Below, piece after piece: positions 32,907-44,235 of a stretch of DNA of 64,000 nt. Position numbers and translations under genes: made by a program. The notes under the pieces are model-generated. The model saw only the letters and a program-made list of their open reading frames with translations. It made no database searches and was not told where the DNA came from. The stretch spans positions 124,001-188,000 of the forward strand of contig NZ_JACBZN010000001.1 of NCBI RefSeq assembly GCF_013408555.1, given 5' to 3'. The first letter of the stretch is position 1. Every line of letters starts with the position of its first letter. The DNA is from Aeromicrobium tamlense. GTDB taxonomy: Bacteria > Actinomycetota > Actinomycetes > Propionibacteriales > Nocardioidaceae.

Positions 32907-32989
32907 CGCGCCACCGCCTCACGAAGCGCAGGGTAGGCCGGAGGCGCGATTCGGGCCTCTGCATCGTTCACTCGCTGACGCTCGCTCAT
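32903..32989 (-). CDS. Leaderless 28-codon mini-ORF coupled to acyltransferase gene
   Basis: Reads MSERQRVNDAEARI followed by APPAYPALREAVAR, then TGA, which overlaps the acyltransferase ATG (ATGA). On the minus strand its ATG is preceded by TAGGGT (complement of 32997-33002) with a 7-nt spacer, the same leaderless layout as many genes here. It may be a short leader peptide that delivers ribosomes to the acyltransferase start. No homologue is known to me. Confidence 0.45.
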   Translation of the reverse strand: MSERQRVNDAEARIAPPAYPALREAVAR

Positions 32990-33042
32990 CGCCTCAACCC
33001 TAGAGGCTCAGCCGTCCCTCGACAGCCCGAGCGAGCCGGGGC

Positions 33043-34152
33043 TCAGGACGCGGGGTTGAGGAACAGCGAGAGGTAGTTGCCGCGTGCCGACAGCGTGTGC
33101 ACGGTGCGGACCTCGCGACCGTCGGCCCCGGTGCCCCACGTGGAGATGACGACCTCGTTGAGGTCGGCCATCACGTCGCGCTGGACGGTGCCCTCGATGC
33201 GCTCGCTGGTGAACCGCTCTGCGACCTCGGTGGCGATCGACGCCCGCAGCGTGGTCATCGTGGCGAACGGCGGGCGCTGCCCCGACAGCAGGACGGTGGC
33301 GCTGGACGGCGGCGAGAAGCCGTCGATGACGGGCTCGTCGACCGAGGCGTCCTCGTCCATCTTGGGCCAGATCCAGTCGGTCTTCTCGGCCGTGTCCTCG
33401 ATGCGCGGCGGGTTGTCGAGGTCCTCGGGCGTCCGGTCCTCCTGGCCGGCGCGCGGGTCGCCGACGTAGGCGACGTCGAGGCGCATGACGGGGCGCTCGA
33501 GCGAGGCGAAGTTGCCGGTGCGGGTGGACACGTCGCCGGGATCGACACTCATCCGGACGCGCAGGTCGCGGCCGCCCGGCGTGGTGCCCGAGACGTCGAG
33601 CGAGCATCCGGTGACGCGGCGGTCGCTGGCCTTGCAGTAGGCCGAGAGGTCGTCGGTGACGATGCCGGCCTCCGGCAGCAGCACCGACAGCTCGGCCAGC
33701 AGCCGGCGGACCACGAGCGTGGGGTTGCCGTCGATGCGCATGAGCGACACGAAGGTGTCGGGCTTCGGCGGGTCCTCGAGGTCCTCGAAGAAGTCGCCCT
33801 CGGGCCGGTTGTCGATCGTGGGGGTGGGGGTCGGCGTCTCGGTGGCCTCGGTGCCCTGCTCCTCGGCCTCCTCCGCCTCCTCCAGCGCCTGCTCGGCGCG
33901 CACGGCATCGAGCTCGGGCTTGTACGCCGCGATGAGGCGCTCGCTGCGGTAGCGGACGAGCGGGCCCAGCTGGGTGGCGCCGGCGGGCACGCTCAGGCCG
34001 TACGCGATCGGGCTGGCCGGGCCGGACTCGTGCGAGTCGATCTCCGGCGGCACGGTCGTCCGGTCGGCGCTGGGCACGCCGGCGTCGGTGGTGCAGCTCG
34101 ACAGCGTCAGGATCGCCGCCGTCGCGGCGATGGCGGCGGTCAGACGGCGCAT
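33043..34152 (-). CDS. Secreted lipoprotein of unknown function
   Basis: 369 aa, not recognised beyond its export signal. Signal peptide MRRLTAAIAATAAILTLSSC has lipobox LSSC, giving Cys20 as the lipidated residue. The mature part has a Glu-rich coiled segment (AEQALEEAEEAEEQG near residue 95), a Thr/Pro repeat (TEATETPTPTPTID), and a C-terminal domain of about 240 residues. ATG 34152 follows AGGGGA; TACCCT on the minus strand (complement of 34184-34189) is a possible -10 element. Divergent from the regulator unit at 34216. 53 nt before the 28-codon mini-ORF on the same strand. Confidence 0.7.
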   Translation of the reverse strand: MRRLTAAIAATAAILTLSSCTTDAGVPSADRTTVPPEIDSHESGPASPIAYGLSVPAGATQLGPLVRYRSERLIAAYKPELDAVRAEQALEEAEEAEEQGTEATETPTPTPTIDNRPEGDFFEDLEDPPKPDTFVSLMRIDGNPTLVVRRLLAELSVLLPEAGIVTDDLSAYCKASDRRVTGCSLDVSGTTPGGRDLRVRMSVDPGDVSTRTGNFASLERPVMRLDVAYVGDPRAGQEDRTPEDLDNPPRIEDTAEKTDWIWPKMDEDASVDEPVIDGFSPPSSATVLLSGQRPPFATMTTLRASIATEVAERFTSERIEGTVQRDVMADLNEVVISTWGTGADGREVRTVHTLSARGNYLSLFLNPAS

Positions 34153-34202
34153 CGATCCCCTTGCCAGGTAGTAGGAGAAGTCAAGGGTAGCCGGTGCCGT
34201 CG

Positions 34203-34208
34203 TATGGT
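34203..34208 (+). promoter_or_regulatory. -10 element TATGGT ahead of GntR leader ORF
   Basis: TATGGT is followed by 7 nt and then the ATG of a 12-residue ORF. It lies within 14-19 bp of the divergent lipoprotein gene's likely -10, so both promoters share this short region. Confidence 0.5.
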
Positions 34209-34215
34209 TCTGTCC

Positions 34216-34254
34216 ATGCTCGACCCCACCCCGGCGCACCCAGGCCGGGTGTGA
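34216..34254 (+). CDS. Leaderless 12-residue leader ORF ahead of GntR regulator
   Basis: Reads MLDPTPAHPGRV, stop TGA at 34252-34254. The stop overlaps the GTG start of the regulator at 34251 (GTGA). The ORF has three prolines in a PTPAHP run, which could slow ribosomes. It fits translational coupling or an attenuating leader peptide; experimental support is lacking. Confidence 0.45.
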   Translation: MLDPTPAHPGRV

Positions 34255-35006
34255 CCGTGGACACCCGCACCACCGCCACCGACCGCGTCTTCGCCCTGCT
34301 GCGCGAGCGCATCGTCGGGGGAGAGCTGGCGGCGGGCTCCCAGCACTCGATCTACCGGCTGTCCGAGCAGCTCGACGTCTCGCGCACGCCGGTCCGCGAG
34401 GCGGTGCTGCGGCTGGCCGACCTGGGCCTGGTCGAGATCGAGCGCAACCGCGGGGTCCGCATCCGCGGCGTCACCGTCGCCGACGTGCGCGAGGTCTTCG
34501 AGCTGCGGCTGCTCCTGGAGGTCCCGGCCGCCGCGGCCGCCGCGCGGCTGGCCGACCGCGACCTGCGCGAGCGGCTCGCCGCCAACGTGGCAGCCACCCG
34601 CGACCACGCCGCCGCGGGCCGCGAGACCGACTTCAGCCGCGTCGACCGCGACTTCCACGCGCTCGTCGCCTCCGCGGCGCGGAACCCGCGTCTCGAGTCC
34701 GAGGTCACCCGGCTGCGCGACTCGATCCAGGCCCGGGGCGTCTCCACCTTCGGCCGCTCGCGTCCGCTCGCCGAGGTCGCGGCGGAGCACGAGCCCGTCG
34801 CGATCGCGATCGCGGACGGCGATGCCGAGGCCGCCGGACGGGCCATGGCCACCCATCTCGAGCACACCGGCACGCTGCTCATGCACCAGGTGGCCCGGGC
34901 GGGGGACGAGGTCGACGACGGCTGGGCCGGGGACGTCCGCGCCGCGGTCGAGGCAGCGGGCAGTAGCATGCTACTGACGGAACCCGCGGACGAAGGACAG
35001 TCATGA
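34251..35006 (+). CDS. FadR/GntR family transcriptional regulator (FCD domain)
   Basis: 251 aa. N-terminal winged helix-turn-helix (TDRVFALLRERIVGGELAAG to VREAVLRLADLGLVEIERNRG) and an all-helical FCD ligand domain (VREVFELRLLLEVPAAAAAA, VDRDFHALVASAARN). FCD proteins sense small acids; LldR, DgoR and GlcC are examples. GTG 34251 or GTG 34257 could be used; the first overlaps the leader ORF stop. The end overlaps the oxidoreductase gene (ATGA), so it probably controls its own operon in response to the oxidoreductase substrate (inference). Confidence 0.88.
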   Translation: MTVDTRTTATDRVFALLRERIVGGELAAGSQHSIYRLSEQLDVSRTPVREAVLRLADLGLVEIERNRGVRIRGVTVADVREVFELRLLLEVPAAAAAARLADRDLRERLAANVAATRDHAAAGRETDFSRVDRDFHALVASAARNPRLESEVTRLRDSIQARGVSTFGRSRPLAEVAAEHEPVAIAIADGDAEAAGRAMATHLEHTGTLLMHQVARAGDEVDDGWAGDVRAAVEAAGSSMLLTEPADEGQS

Positions 35007-37837
35007 CCACGCCTCCCCTCGAGCGGCTCGAGACCGGTCGCGACGTGCTGGCCCGGCTCGAGCAGTCGGGCGTGCGCGACGTCGACGCCTCGTCGCTGGC
35101 CCGCGCGCTCTACAGCTCCGACGCCTCGCTCTACCGCGTCGAGCCCCAGGTGGTCGTCCGGCCGCACGACCTCGACGAGGTCCACGCGGTCGTCGAGGCC
35201 TGCCGGGCGTCCGGCACCCCGCTGACCTCGCGCGGCGCGGGCACGTCCATCGCGGGCAACGCCATCGGCACCGGCGTGGTGCTCGACTTCTCGCGCCACA
35301 TGAACCGCATCCTCGCGATCGACGAGGCCACCCGCACCGCCGAGGTCGAGCCGGGCGTCGTCCACGCGACGCTCCAGCGGGCCGCGGCCCCGGCGGGGCT
35401 GCGCTACGGACCCGACCCGTCCACCCACACGCGCTGCACCGTCGGCGGCATGATCGGCAACAACGCCTGCGGCAACCGCGCGCTCGGCTACGGCCGCAGC
35501 GCCGACAACGTCGCCGCGCTCGACCTGCTGACGATGGCGGGGGAGCGGTTCCAGGTGGGCCGCGACGTCGCCGTGACCTCGGAGCGGCTCGAGAGCCTGC
35601 GCTCTCTCGTCGGCGCGAACCTCTCGACGATCCGCACCGAGTTCGGTCGCTTCGGCCGCCAGGTCTCGGGCTACAGCCTCGAGCACCTGCTGCCCGAGAA
35701 GGGCTTCGACGTCGCCTCCTTCATGGCGGGCACCGAGGGCACGCTCGCGGTGATGCTGGGCGCCACCGTCGACCTCGTCGCCGACGCCCCGGTGCGCCAC
35801 CTCGTCGTCCTGTCGTTCCCGTCGATGGCCGAGGCTGCCGACCACGTGCCGGCGATCCTGCCCTTCGAGCCGATCGCGTGCGAGGGACTCGGTCGCCGCA
35901 TCGTCGAGGTCTACCGCGCCGCGCACGGTGCCTCGGCGGTGCCGGATCTGCCGCCGGGCGACGGCTACCTCTACGTCGAGCTGGCCGGCGACGACGCGGC
36001 CGAGCTGCAGGCGCGCGCCGACCGCGTGGTGCGCGAGTCCGGCGCGATGGGGCACCGCCACGTCACTTCGCCGATCGAGCAGTCGGTGCTGTGGCGGATC
36101 CGCGAGGAGGGCGCCGGCCTGGCGTCCCGCGCCTGGGACCGCCCGGCACTCGCCGGCTGGGAGGATGCCGCCGTCCCGCCCGAGCGGCTGGGGGAGTACC
36201 TCCGCGGCTTCGAGGCCCTGCTCGACCAGCACGGCCTGCACGGCACGCTGTTCGGCCACTTCGGCGACGGCTGCGTCCACGTGCGCATCGACTTCCCGCT
36301 CGACGCGCCCGACGGCCGCCGCGGGTTCCGCTCGTTCCTCACCGACGCCGCCACGCTGGCCGCGACGCACGGCGGCTCCTTCTCCGGTGAGCACGGCGAC
36401 GGCCGCGCGCGGTCCGAGCTGCTGCCCCTCATGTACTCGCCCGAGGCGGTCGGCCTGTTCGAGCAGGTCAAGCAGGTCTTCGACCCCGACGACCTCATGA
36501 ACCCCGGCGTCCTCGTGCGTCCGCGTCCCCTCGACGAGGACCTCCGCGGGATGGGCGCCGGGTGGCCGGCCGGCATGCCCGAGCGGCGCCGCAGCCTGCG
36601 CCTGCTGCACGACGACGGGGACTTCGGCGCGGCGGTCCACCGCTGCACCGGGGTCGGCAAGTGCCTCGCGGCGCCGGGCGCCGGCGTCATGTGCCCCTCC
36701 TTCCAGGCCACCCGCCAGGAGAAGGACTCCACGCGCGGACGCGCGCGCGTGCTGCAGGAGATGGTGGACGGCCGGCTCGTCGACGGCGGCTGGAGCAGCC
36801 CCGAGGTCCACGAGGCACTCGACCTGTGCCTGTCGTGCAAGGGCTGCGCCGGCGACTGTCCCACGGGCGTCGACATGGCGACCTACAAGGCCGAGGTACT
36901 GCACCAGACGTACAAGGGCAGGATCCGGCCCCGGAGCCACTACGTCCTGGGGCGTCTGCCGATGTGGGCCCGGCTCACCGCGCCGGTGGCGCGGCTGGCG
37001 AACCTGGCCCTGCGCGTTCCCGGCCTGGCCCACGTCGCCCGGTGGGTCGCGGGCATCGACCAGCGCCGCAGCATCCCCACCTTCGCGACCCGCACGCTGT
37101 CGAAGGTGCTGTCCCGCGAGGAGCGGGCCGCCGGGGGCGACCCGGTGCTGCTGTGGGCCGACTCCTTCACCGAGTACTTCTCCACCGACGCGGGCCGCGC
37201 CGCCGTGCGACTGCTGGAGTCGGCGGGCTACGAGATCCGCCTCCTCGAGCGCCAGCAGTGCTGCGGCCTGACCTGGATCTCCACCGGTCAGCTGGACAAG
37301 GCGGCCGAGCTGGCGGCGGCGGCCGTCGAGCAGCTGCACCCGTACGTCGAGGCCGGCATCCCGGTGGTGGGCCTCGAGCCCTCGTGCCTGGCCGCCCTGC
37401 GCACCGACGCCCCCGAGCTCGTCGACGATCCCCGAGCGGCCGAGGTGGCGAAGGGCGTGTTCACCCTGGCCGAGCTGCTGGCCGACCGCGAGGAGCTCGA
37501 GGTCCCCGACCTGTCGGGCCGCACCCTCGTCGTGCAGCCGCACTGCCACCAGGCCTCGGTGATCGGGTTCGACGCCGACCTGCGCCTGCTGTCGCGCACC
37601 GGCGCCCACGTCGTGCGCGTCGGCGGCTGCTGCGGACTCGCCGGCAACTTCGGCGTCGAGAAGGGCCACTACGAGGTCTCGGTGGCGGTCGCGGAGCAGC
37701 AGCTCATGCCGGCCGTGCGGGAGGCCGGACCCGACGCGATCGTCGTCGCGGACGGGTTCAGCTGCCGCACCCAGCTCGACGACCTGGCCGACGTGCAGGC
37801 CGTCCACCTCGCTCAGCTGCTCGTCGGCGACCGGTAG
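35003..37837 (+). CDS. FAD-linked and Fe-S 2-hydroxyacid dehydrogenase, YdiJ/D-lactate dehydrogenase type
   Basis: 944-aa fusion of four modules. FAD-binding PCMH domain (~45-270, with SRGAGTSIAGNAIGTGVVLD and GGMIGNNACGNRALGYG). FAD-oxidase C-terminal domain (~280-515, with GHFGDGCVHVRI and GEHGDGRARS). Two Fe-S motifs (CTGVGKC..MCP near 548-568 and CLSCKGCAGDCPTG near 612). A CCG-type cysteine-rich region (QQCCGLTW, EPSCLAAL, PHCHQAS, GGCCGLAG). This layout matches E. coli YdiJ and D-lactate or D-2-hydroxyglutarate dehydrogenases acting at the membrane face. The exact hydroxyacid is unknown. Directly downstream of, and overlapping, the FCD regulator. Confidence 0.88.
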   Translation: MTTPPLERLETGRDVLARLEQSGVRDVDASSLARALYSSDASLYRVEPQVVVRPHDLDEVHAVVEACRASGTPLTSRGAGTSIAGNAIGTGVVLDFSRHMNRILAIDEATRTAEVEPGVVHATLQRAAAPAGLRYGPDPSTHTRCTVGGMIGNNACGNRALGYGRSADNVAALDLLTMAGERFQVGRDVAVTSERLESLRSLVGANLSTIRTEFGRFGRQVSGYSLEHLLPEKGFDVASFMAGTEGTLAVMLGATVDLVADAPVRHLVVLSFPSMAEAADHVPAILPFEPIACEGLGRRIVEVYRAAHGASAVPDLPPGDGYLYVELAGDDAAELQARADRVVRESGAMGHRHVTSPIEQSVLWRIREEGAGLASRAWDRPALAGWEDAAVPPERLGEYLRGFEALLDQHGLHGTLFGHFGDGCVHVRIDFPLDAPDGRRGFRSFLTDAATLAATHGGSFSGEHGDGRARSELLPLMYSPEAVGLFEQVKQVFDPDDLMNPGVLVRPRPLDEDLRGMGAGWPAGMPERRRSLRLLHDDGDFGAAVHRCTGVGKCLAAPGAGVMCPSFQATRQEKDSTRGRARVLQEMVDGRLVDGGWSSPEVHEALDLCLSCKGCAGDCPTGVDMATYKAEVLHQTYKGRIRPRSHYVLGRLPMWARLTAPVARLANLALRVPGLAHVARWVAGIDQRRSIPTFATRTLSKVLSREERAAGGDPVLLWADSFTEYFSTDAGRAAVRLLESAGYEIRLLERQQCCGLTWISTGQLDKAAELAAAAVEQLHPYVEAGIPVVGLEPSCLAALRTDAPELVDDPRAAEVAKGVFTLAELLADREELEVPDLSGRTLVVQPHCHQASVIGFDADLRLLSRTGAHVVRVGGCCGLAGNFGVEKGHYEVSVAVAEQQLMPAVREAGPDAIVVADGFSCRTQLDDLADVQAVHLAQLLVGDR

Positions 37838-37847
37838 GAAGGGCACC

Positions 37848-38579
37848 GTGGAAGATCCGCTGATCCTGCTGGGCCGCGAGATGGCCGGCGTCGCCTCCCT
37901 CGTCGGACGCATCGAGGGCGACGAGCCCGTGCCCGCCTGTCCCGGATGGACCACCGCCGACCTCGTGCGCCACCTCGGGTCGATCCACCGCTGGGCCGCG
38001 GCCATCGTGCTCTCGGGCCAGCGCATCGCCGAGGAGCCCGACGCGCGCGCCACCGAGCCGCTCGACGAGTGGTACGCCGGCACGGCCACGGCGCTGATCG
38101 CCGCGCTGCAGGCCGTCGACCCCGACGAGCCCGTCCCCAACTTCGCCCGCATCGACGAGGTCGCCGGCTTCTGGCCGCGCCGCCAGCTGCACGAGACGTG
38201 CGTGCACCGGGTCGACCTCGCGCAGGCCCTCGGCCTCCCGGACCTCGCGTTGGACGTCGATCCGCAGGTCGCGGCCGACGGCATCTCCGAGGTCGTGCGC
38301 GTCTTCGGCCGTCGGATGACCGAGCGGGGGAGGCGGCCGCGCGTCGACGCGCCCGTCCGCCTCGTCGCGACCGATCTCGACCGCAGCTGGATCGTCGCGC
38401 CCGACGAGGACGACCCCGACGGACCTCCGCGACTCGTCCAGCGAGAGATCGACGTCGACGGCGAGGCGGTGGGCACGGCCACCGAGCTGTACCTCGGGCT
38501 GTGGGGTCGGATCCCGGCCGCCGCGGTCGCTCCGACGGGTGCCGCCGTCGCGTGGCTGGACGGACCGCGCGTCCCCTGA
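37848..38579 (+). CDS. DinB-like mycothiol-dependent maleylpyruvate isomerase family protein
   Basis: 243 aa. N-terminal four-helix DinB-like domain with PACPGWTTADLVRHLGSIHRWAA, the pattern of the mycothiol-dependent maleylpyruvate isomerase N-terminal domain, and the metal-site element HETCVHRVDLAQALG. The C-terminal ~80 residues match the small C-terminal domain common in these proteins. Most members have no proven reaction; mycothiol-linked transfer is inferred from the family. GTG 37848 starts 10 nt after the dehydrogenase stop with GGAAGGG upstream, so it is probably the last gene of that operon. Confidence 0.78.
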   Translation: MEDPLILLGREMAGVASLVGRIEGDEPVPACPGWTTADLVRHLGSIHRWAAAIVLSGQRIAEEPDARATEPLDEWYAGTATALIAALQAVDPDEPVPNFARIDEVAGFWPRRQLHETCVHRVDLAQALGLPDLALDVDPQVAADGISEVVRVFGRRMTERGRRPRVDAPVRLVATDLDRSWIVAPDEDDPDGPPRLVQREIDVDGEAVGTATELYLGLWGRIPAAAVAPTGAAVAWLDGPRVP

Positions 38580-38607
38580 CTCCGGGCTGCTGCCGGCGGC
38601 CCGAGGC

Positions 38608-38640
38608 GATTTGTTTCGACGTGGCGGGCTCGGGTAAGAT
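38608..38640 (+). promoter_or_regulatory. Promoter of str operon (GATTTG-N21-TAAGAT)
   Basis: GATTTG at 38608-38613, TAAGAT at 38635-38640, 21 nt apart. The leader of about 165 nt to rpsL contains the perfect palindrome CCGTGATCACGG at 38706-38717 and no clear gene. Confidence 0.72.
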
Positions 38641-38811
38641 GGGGAGCCGTGCCCGACGTGAGTCGGCGCGACGTTCGAACGGACAAGGGCCCCTGGCCCG
38701 ATGATCCGTGATCACGGTGGCCGGATGCCGTCCGTGGTGGAGATCGAGGAAGACCCGCGAGGCCGCATGCGCGCCCGCGATCGAACGGGAGAATTCCCAG
38801 GAAGAGGCATA

Positions 38812-39186
38812 GTGCCCACCATCAACCAGCTTGTCCGCAAGGGCCGCCAGAGCAAGGTCGTCAAGACCAACACCCCGGCCCTCAAGGGTTCGCCCCAGCG
38901 GCGTGGCGTGTGCACCCGCGTGTACACCACGACCCCCAAGAAGCCGAACTCCGCGCTGCGGAAGGTCGCTCGTGTGCGTCTGTCCAGTGGCACCGAGGTG
39001 ACCGCCTACATCCCCGGCGAGGGCCACAACCTCCAGGAGCACTCGATCGTGCTCGTCCGTGGTGGTCGTGTGAAGGACCTCCCCGGTGTTCGTTACAAGA
39101 TCATTCGCGGCTCCCTCGACACCCAGGGTGTCAAGGGCCGCAAGCAGGCTCGCAGCCGTTACGGCGCGAAGAAGGAGAAGAGCTGA
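38812..39186 (+). CDS. rpsL: 30S ribosomal protein S12
   Basis: 124-aa decoding-centre protein. GTG 38812 gives [13 protein letters not shown], the universal N-terminus; an open frame from 38701 is leader sequence. The streptomycin-relevant loops [16 protein letters not shown] and [12 protein letters not shown] keep both wild-type lysines (equivalent to K43 and K88). Ribosome-binding site AGGAAGAGG. The stop overlaps the rpsG ATG by 1 nt (TGATG). Confidence 0.98.
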   Translation: MPTINQLVRKGRQSKVVKTNTPALKGSPQRRGVCTRVYTTTPKKPNSALRKVARVRLSSGTEVTAYIPGEGHNLQEHSIVLVRGGRVKDLPGVRYKIIRGSLDTQGVKGRKQARSRYGAKKEKS

Positions 39187-39656
39187 TGCCTCGCAAGGGT
39201 CCCGCTCCGAAGCGTGCCATCGAGACCGATCCGGTCTACGGAAGCCAGCTGGTCACCCAGCTGATCAACAAGGTGCTGTTCGACGGCAAGAAGCAGGTCG
39301 CACAGCGCATCGTCTACACGGCCCTCGAGGGCACGCGTGAGAAGTCCGGCACCGATCCGGTCATCACCCTCAAGCGCGCGCTCGACAACGTCAAGCCCGC
39401 CCTCGAGGTCAAGAGCCGCCGCGTCGGCGGTGCGACCTACCAGGTCCCGGTCGACGTCCGTCCCGGCCGCCAGACCACCCTCGCGCTGCGCTGGCTCGTC
39501 AAGTACAGCTCCGAGCGTCGCGAGAAGACCATGGCCGAGCGCCTCATGAACGAGCTGCTCGACGCCAGCAACGGCCTCGGTGCCAGCGTGAAGAAGCGCG
39601 AGGACACCCACAAGATGGCCGAAGCCAACAAGGCGTTCGCCCACTACCGCTGGTGA
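39186..39656 (+). CDS. rpsG: 30S ribosomal protein S7
   Basis: 156 aa, head-assembly protein of the small subunit and autogenous regulator of the str operon in E. coli. Conserved [27 protein letters not shown] and [23 protein letters not shown] 39186 overlaps the rpsL stop. 63 nt to fusA. Confidence 0.98.
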   Translation: MPRKGPAPKRAIETDPVYGSQLVTQLINKVLFDGKKQVAQRIVYTALEGTREKSGTDPVITLKRALDNVKPALEVKSRRVGGATYQVPVDVRPGRQTTLALRWLVKYSSERREKTMAERLMNELLDASNGLGASVKKREDTHKMAEANKAFAHYRW

Positions 39657-39719
39657 TCGTGAGCGCGACGACCTCGCGCTCCCACACCGACCCACACCTC
39701 CGTAAAGGCTGATCCTCAC

Positions 39720-41831
<2,112 letters not shown>

Positions 41832-41933
41832 GCTTCGGCCCCATCGCATAGGGTGGCCTGAGGTTCGCTCCACCGCGTTCCACACGGCGTTTCAGTCAAC
41901 ACAAGCTAGAGAAACCAAACCAGGAGGGCCCCA

Positions 41934-43127
<1,194 letters not shown>

Positions 43128-43155
43128 GCTGATCCGCTGACACGCACTGCGTGAG

Positions 43156-43185
43156 GAACCCCCGGGGCTTCGGCCCCGGGGGTTC
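43156..43185 (+). terminator. Terminator after tuf
   Basis: Perfect 13-bp stem GAACCCCCGGGGC (43156-43168) with complement 43173-43185 and a TTCG tetraloop, then TGTCAT. The strongest-looking terminator in the window. Confidence 0.95.
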
Positions 43186-43249
43186 TGTCATGTCCGGGGT
43201 GTGACGGCGGCCGCATCGGTGCCGGGCGTCCGACGGGTAGCCTCGCGGT

Positions 43250-44158
43250 GTGGGACACGATCATGCGCACGGCGCCGGGGTGAGGCACCGGGGACGCCTC
43301 GTCCTCGTGCTGGCGCTCACCCTGTCGGTGCTCGTGGTCCAGGTGATCGTCGGCTGGCTGACCGGCTCGCTCGCGCTGCTGGCCGACGCCGGCCACATGC
43401 TCAGCGACTCGTTCGGCCTGGTCCTCGCGCTGGCCGCGATCGCGGTGGCGCAGCGACCCGGGGGAGCGCGCAGCACCTACGGCTGGCACCGCACCGAGGT
43501 GCTCGCAGCCGGGGCCAACGGGCTCATCCTGCTCGTGATCTGCGGGATCATCGTGCTCAGCGCCGTGGGACGGCTGTCCGAGCCGCCCGAGATCGCCGGC
43601 CTGCCGGTGCTCGTGGCCGGCGCGATCGGACTGGCCGTGAACGTGGTCGGCCTGCTGGTGCTGCGGGGAGGGGCCGAGGAGAGTCTCAACGTCCGCGGCG
43701 CGTACCTCGAGGTGCTCGGCGACGCCCTCGGCTCGGTCGCGGTCATCGCCTCCGCGGTCGTCATCCTGACCACGGGGTGGGCCCAGGCCGACCCCGTGGC
43801 CTCGCTCGTCATCGCGGCCCTCGTCGTCCCCCGCGCGATCTCACTGCTGCGCGACGTGGGGGAGGTGCTGCTGGAGAACAGCCCCCGCGACGTCGACCTC
43901 GACCAGGTCCGCGACCACATCCTCGGAGTCCAGGGCGTCGTCGACGTGCACGACCTGCATGTCTGGACGATCACCAGCGGGATGCCCGTGATGAGCGCTC
44001 ACGTCGTGGTCGACGAGTCGGTCGTCGACATGGACGACGCCCACCACGTGCTGGACCACCTGTGCACGTGTCTGAGCCACCACTTCGACGTCGCCCACTC
44101 GACCTTCCAACTGGAGCCCGCGGGACACCTGCAGTCGGAGCGTCACGGCCACCACTAG
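43250..44158 (+). CDS. Cation diffusion facilitator family transporter
   Basis: 302 aa, six-helix efflux protein with a C-terminal cytosolic domain and histidine-rich ends (HDHAHG at the N-terminus, ERHGHH at the C-terminus). TM2 carries HMLSD (H49, D53). TM5 reads EVLGD, so E154 replaces the histidine of the zinc-type HxxxD while D158 is kept. The Zn/Co class is most likely, but the altered site leaves metal choice open. GTG 43250 is leaderless: TAGCCT at 43238-43243, 6-nt gap. It stands alone between tuf and the S10 operon. Confidence 0.88.
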   Translation: MGHDHAHGAGVRHRGRLVLVLALTLSVLVVQVIVGWLTGSLALLADAGHMLSDSFGLVLALAAIAVAQRPGGARSTYGWHRTEVLAAGANGLILLVICGIIVLSAVGRLSEPPEIAGLPVLVAGAIGLAVNVVGLLVLRGGAEESLNVRGAYLEVLGDALGSVAVIASAVVILTTGWAQADPVASLVIAALVVPRAISLLRDVGEVLLENSPRDVDLDQVRDHILGVQGVVDVHDLHVWTITSGMPVMSAHVVVDESVVDMDDAHHVLDHLCTCLSHHFDVAHSTFQLEPAGHLQSERHGHH

Positions 44159-44196
44159 CGGTCGTGTCCGAGCCCACGCGAACGTCGCGAGGACCC

Positions 44197-44229
44197 GATT
44201 TGTGTTCGTCGGGCGAAGTCTGTCAGAAT
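44197..44229 (+). promoter_or_regulatory. Promoter of S10 operon (GATTTG-N21-CAGAAT)
   Basis: GATTTG at 44197-44202 and CAGAAT at 44224-44229, 21 nt apart. It is the weakest -10 of the set, but spacing is identical. Confidence 0.6.
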
Positions 44230-44235
44230 GGTCAG

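Noticed and set aside
34352-38686. Very long open frame on the minus strand (about 1440 codons) opposite the regulator and dehydrogenase genes
   Set aside because: It is antisense to well-supported genes, has arginine/histidine/valine-rich low-complexity translation, and is a normal by-product of very high GC at third codon positions.
38701-38811. Extension of rpsL to ATG 38701
   Set aside because: S12 begins [11 protein letters not shown] almost universally; the upstream codons are leader sequence between promoter and gene.
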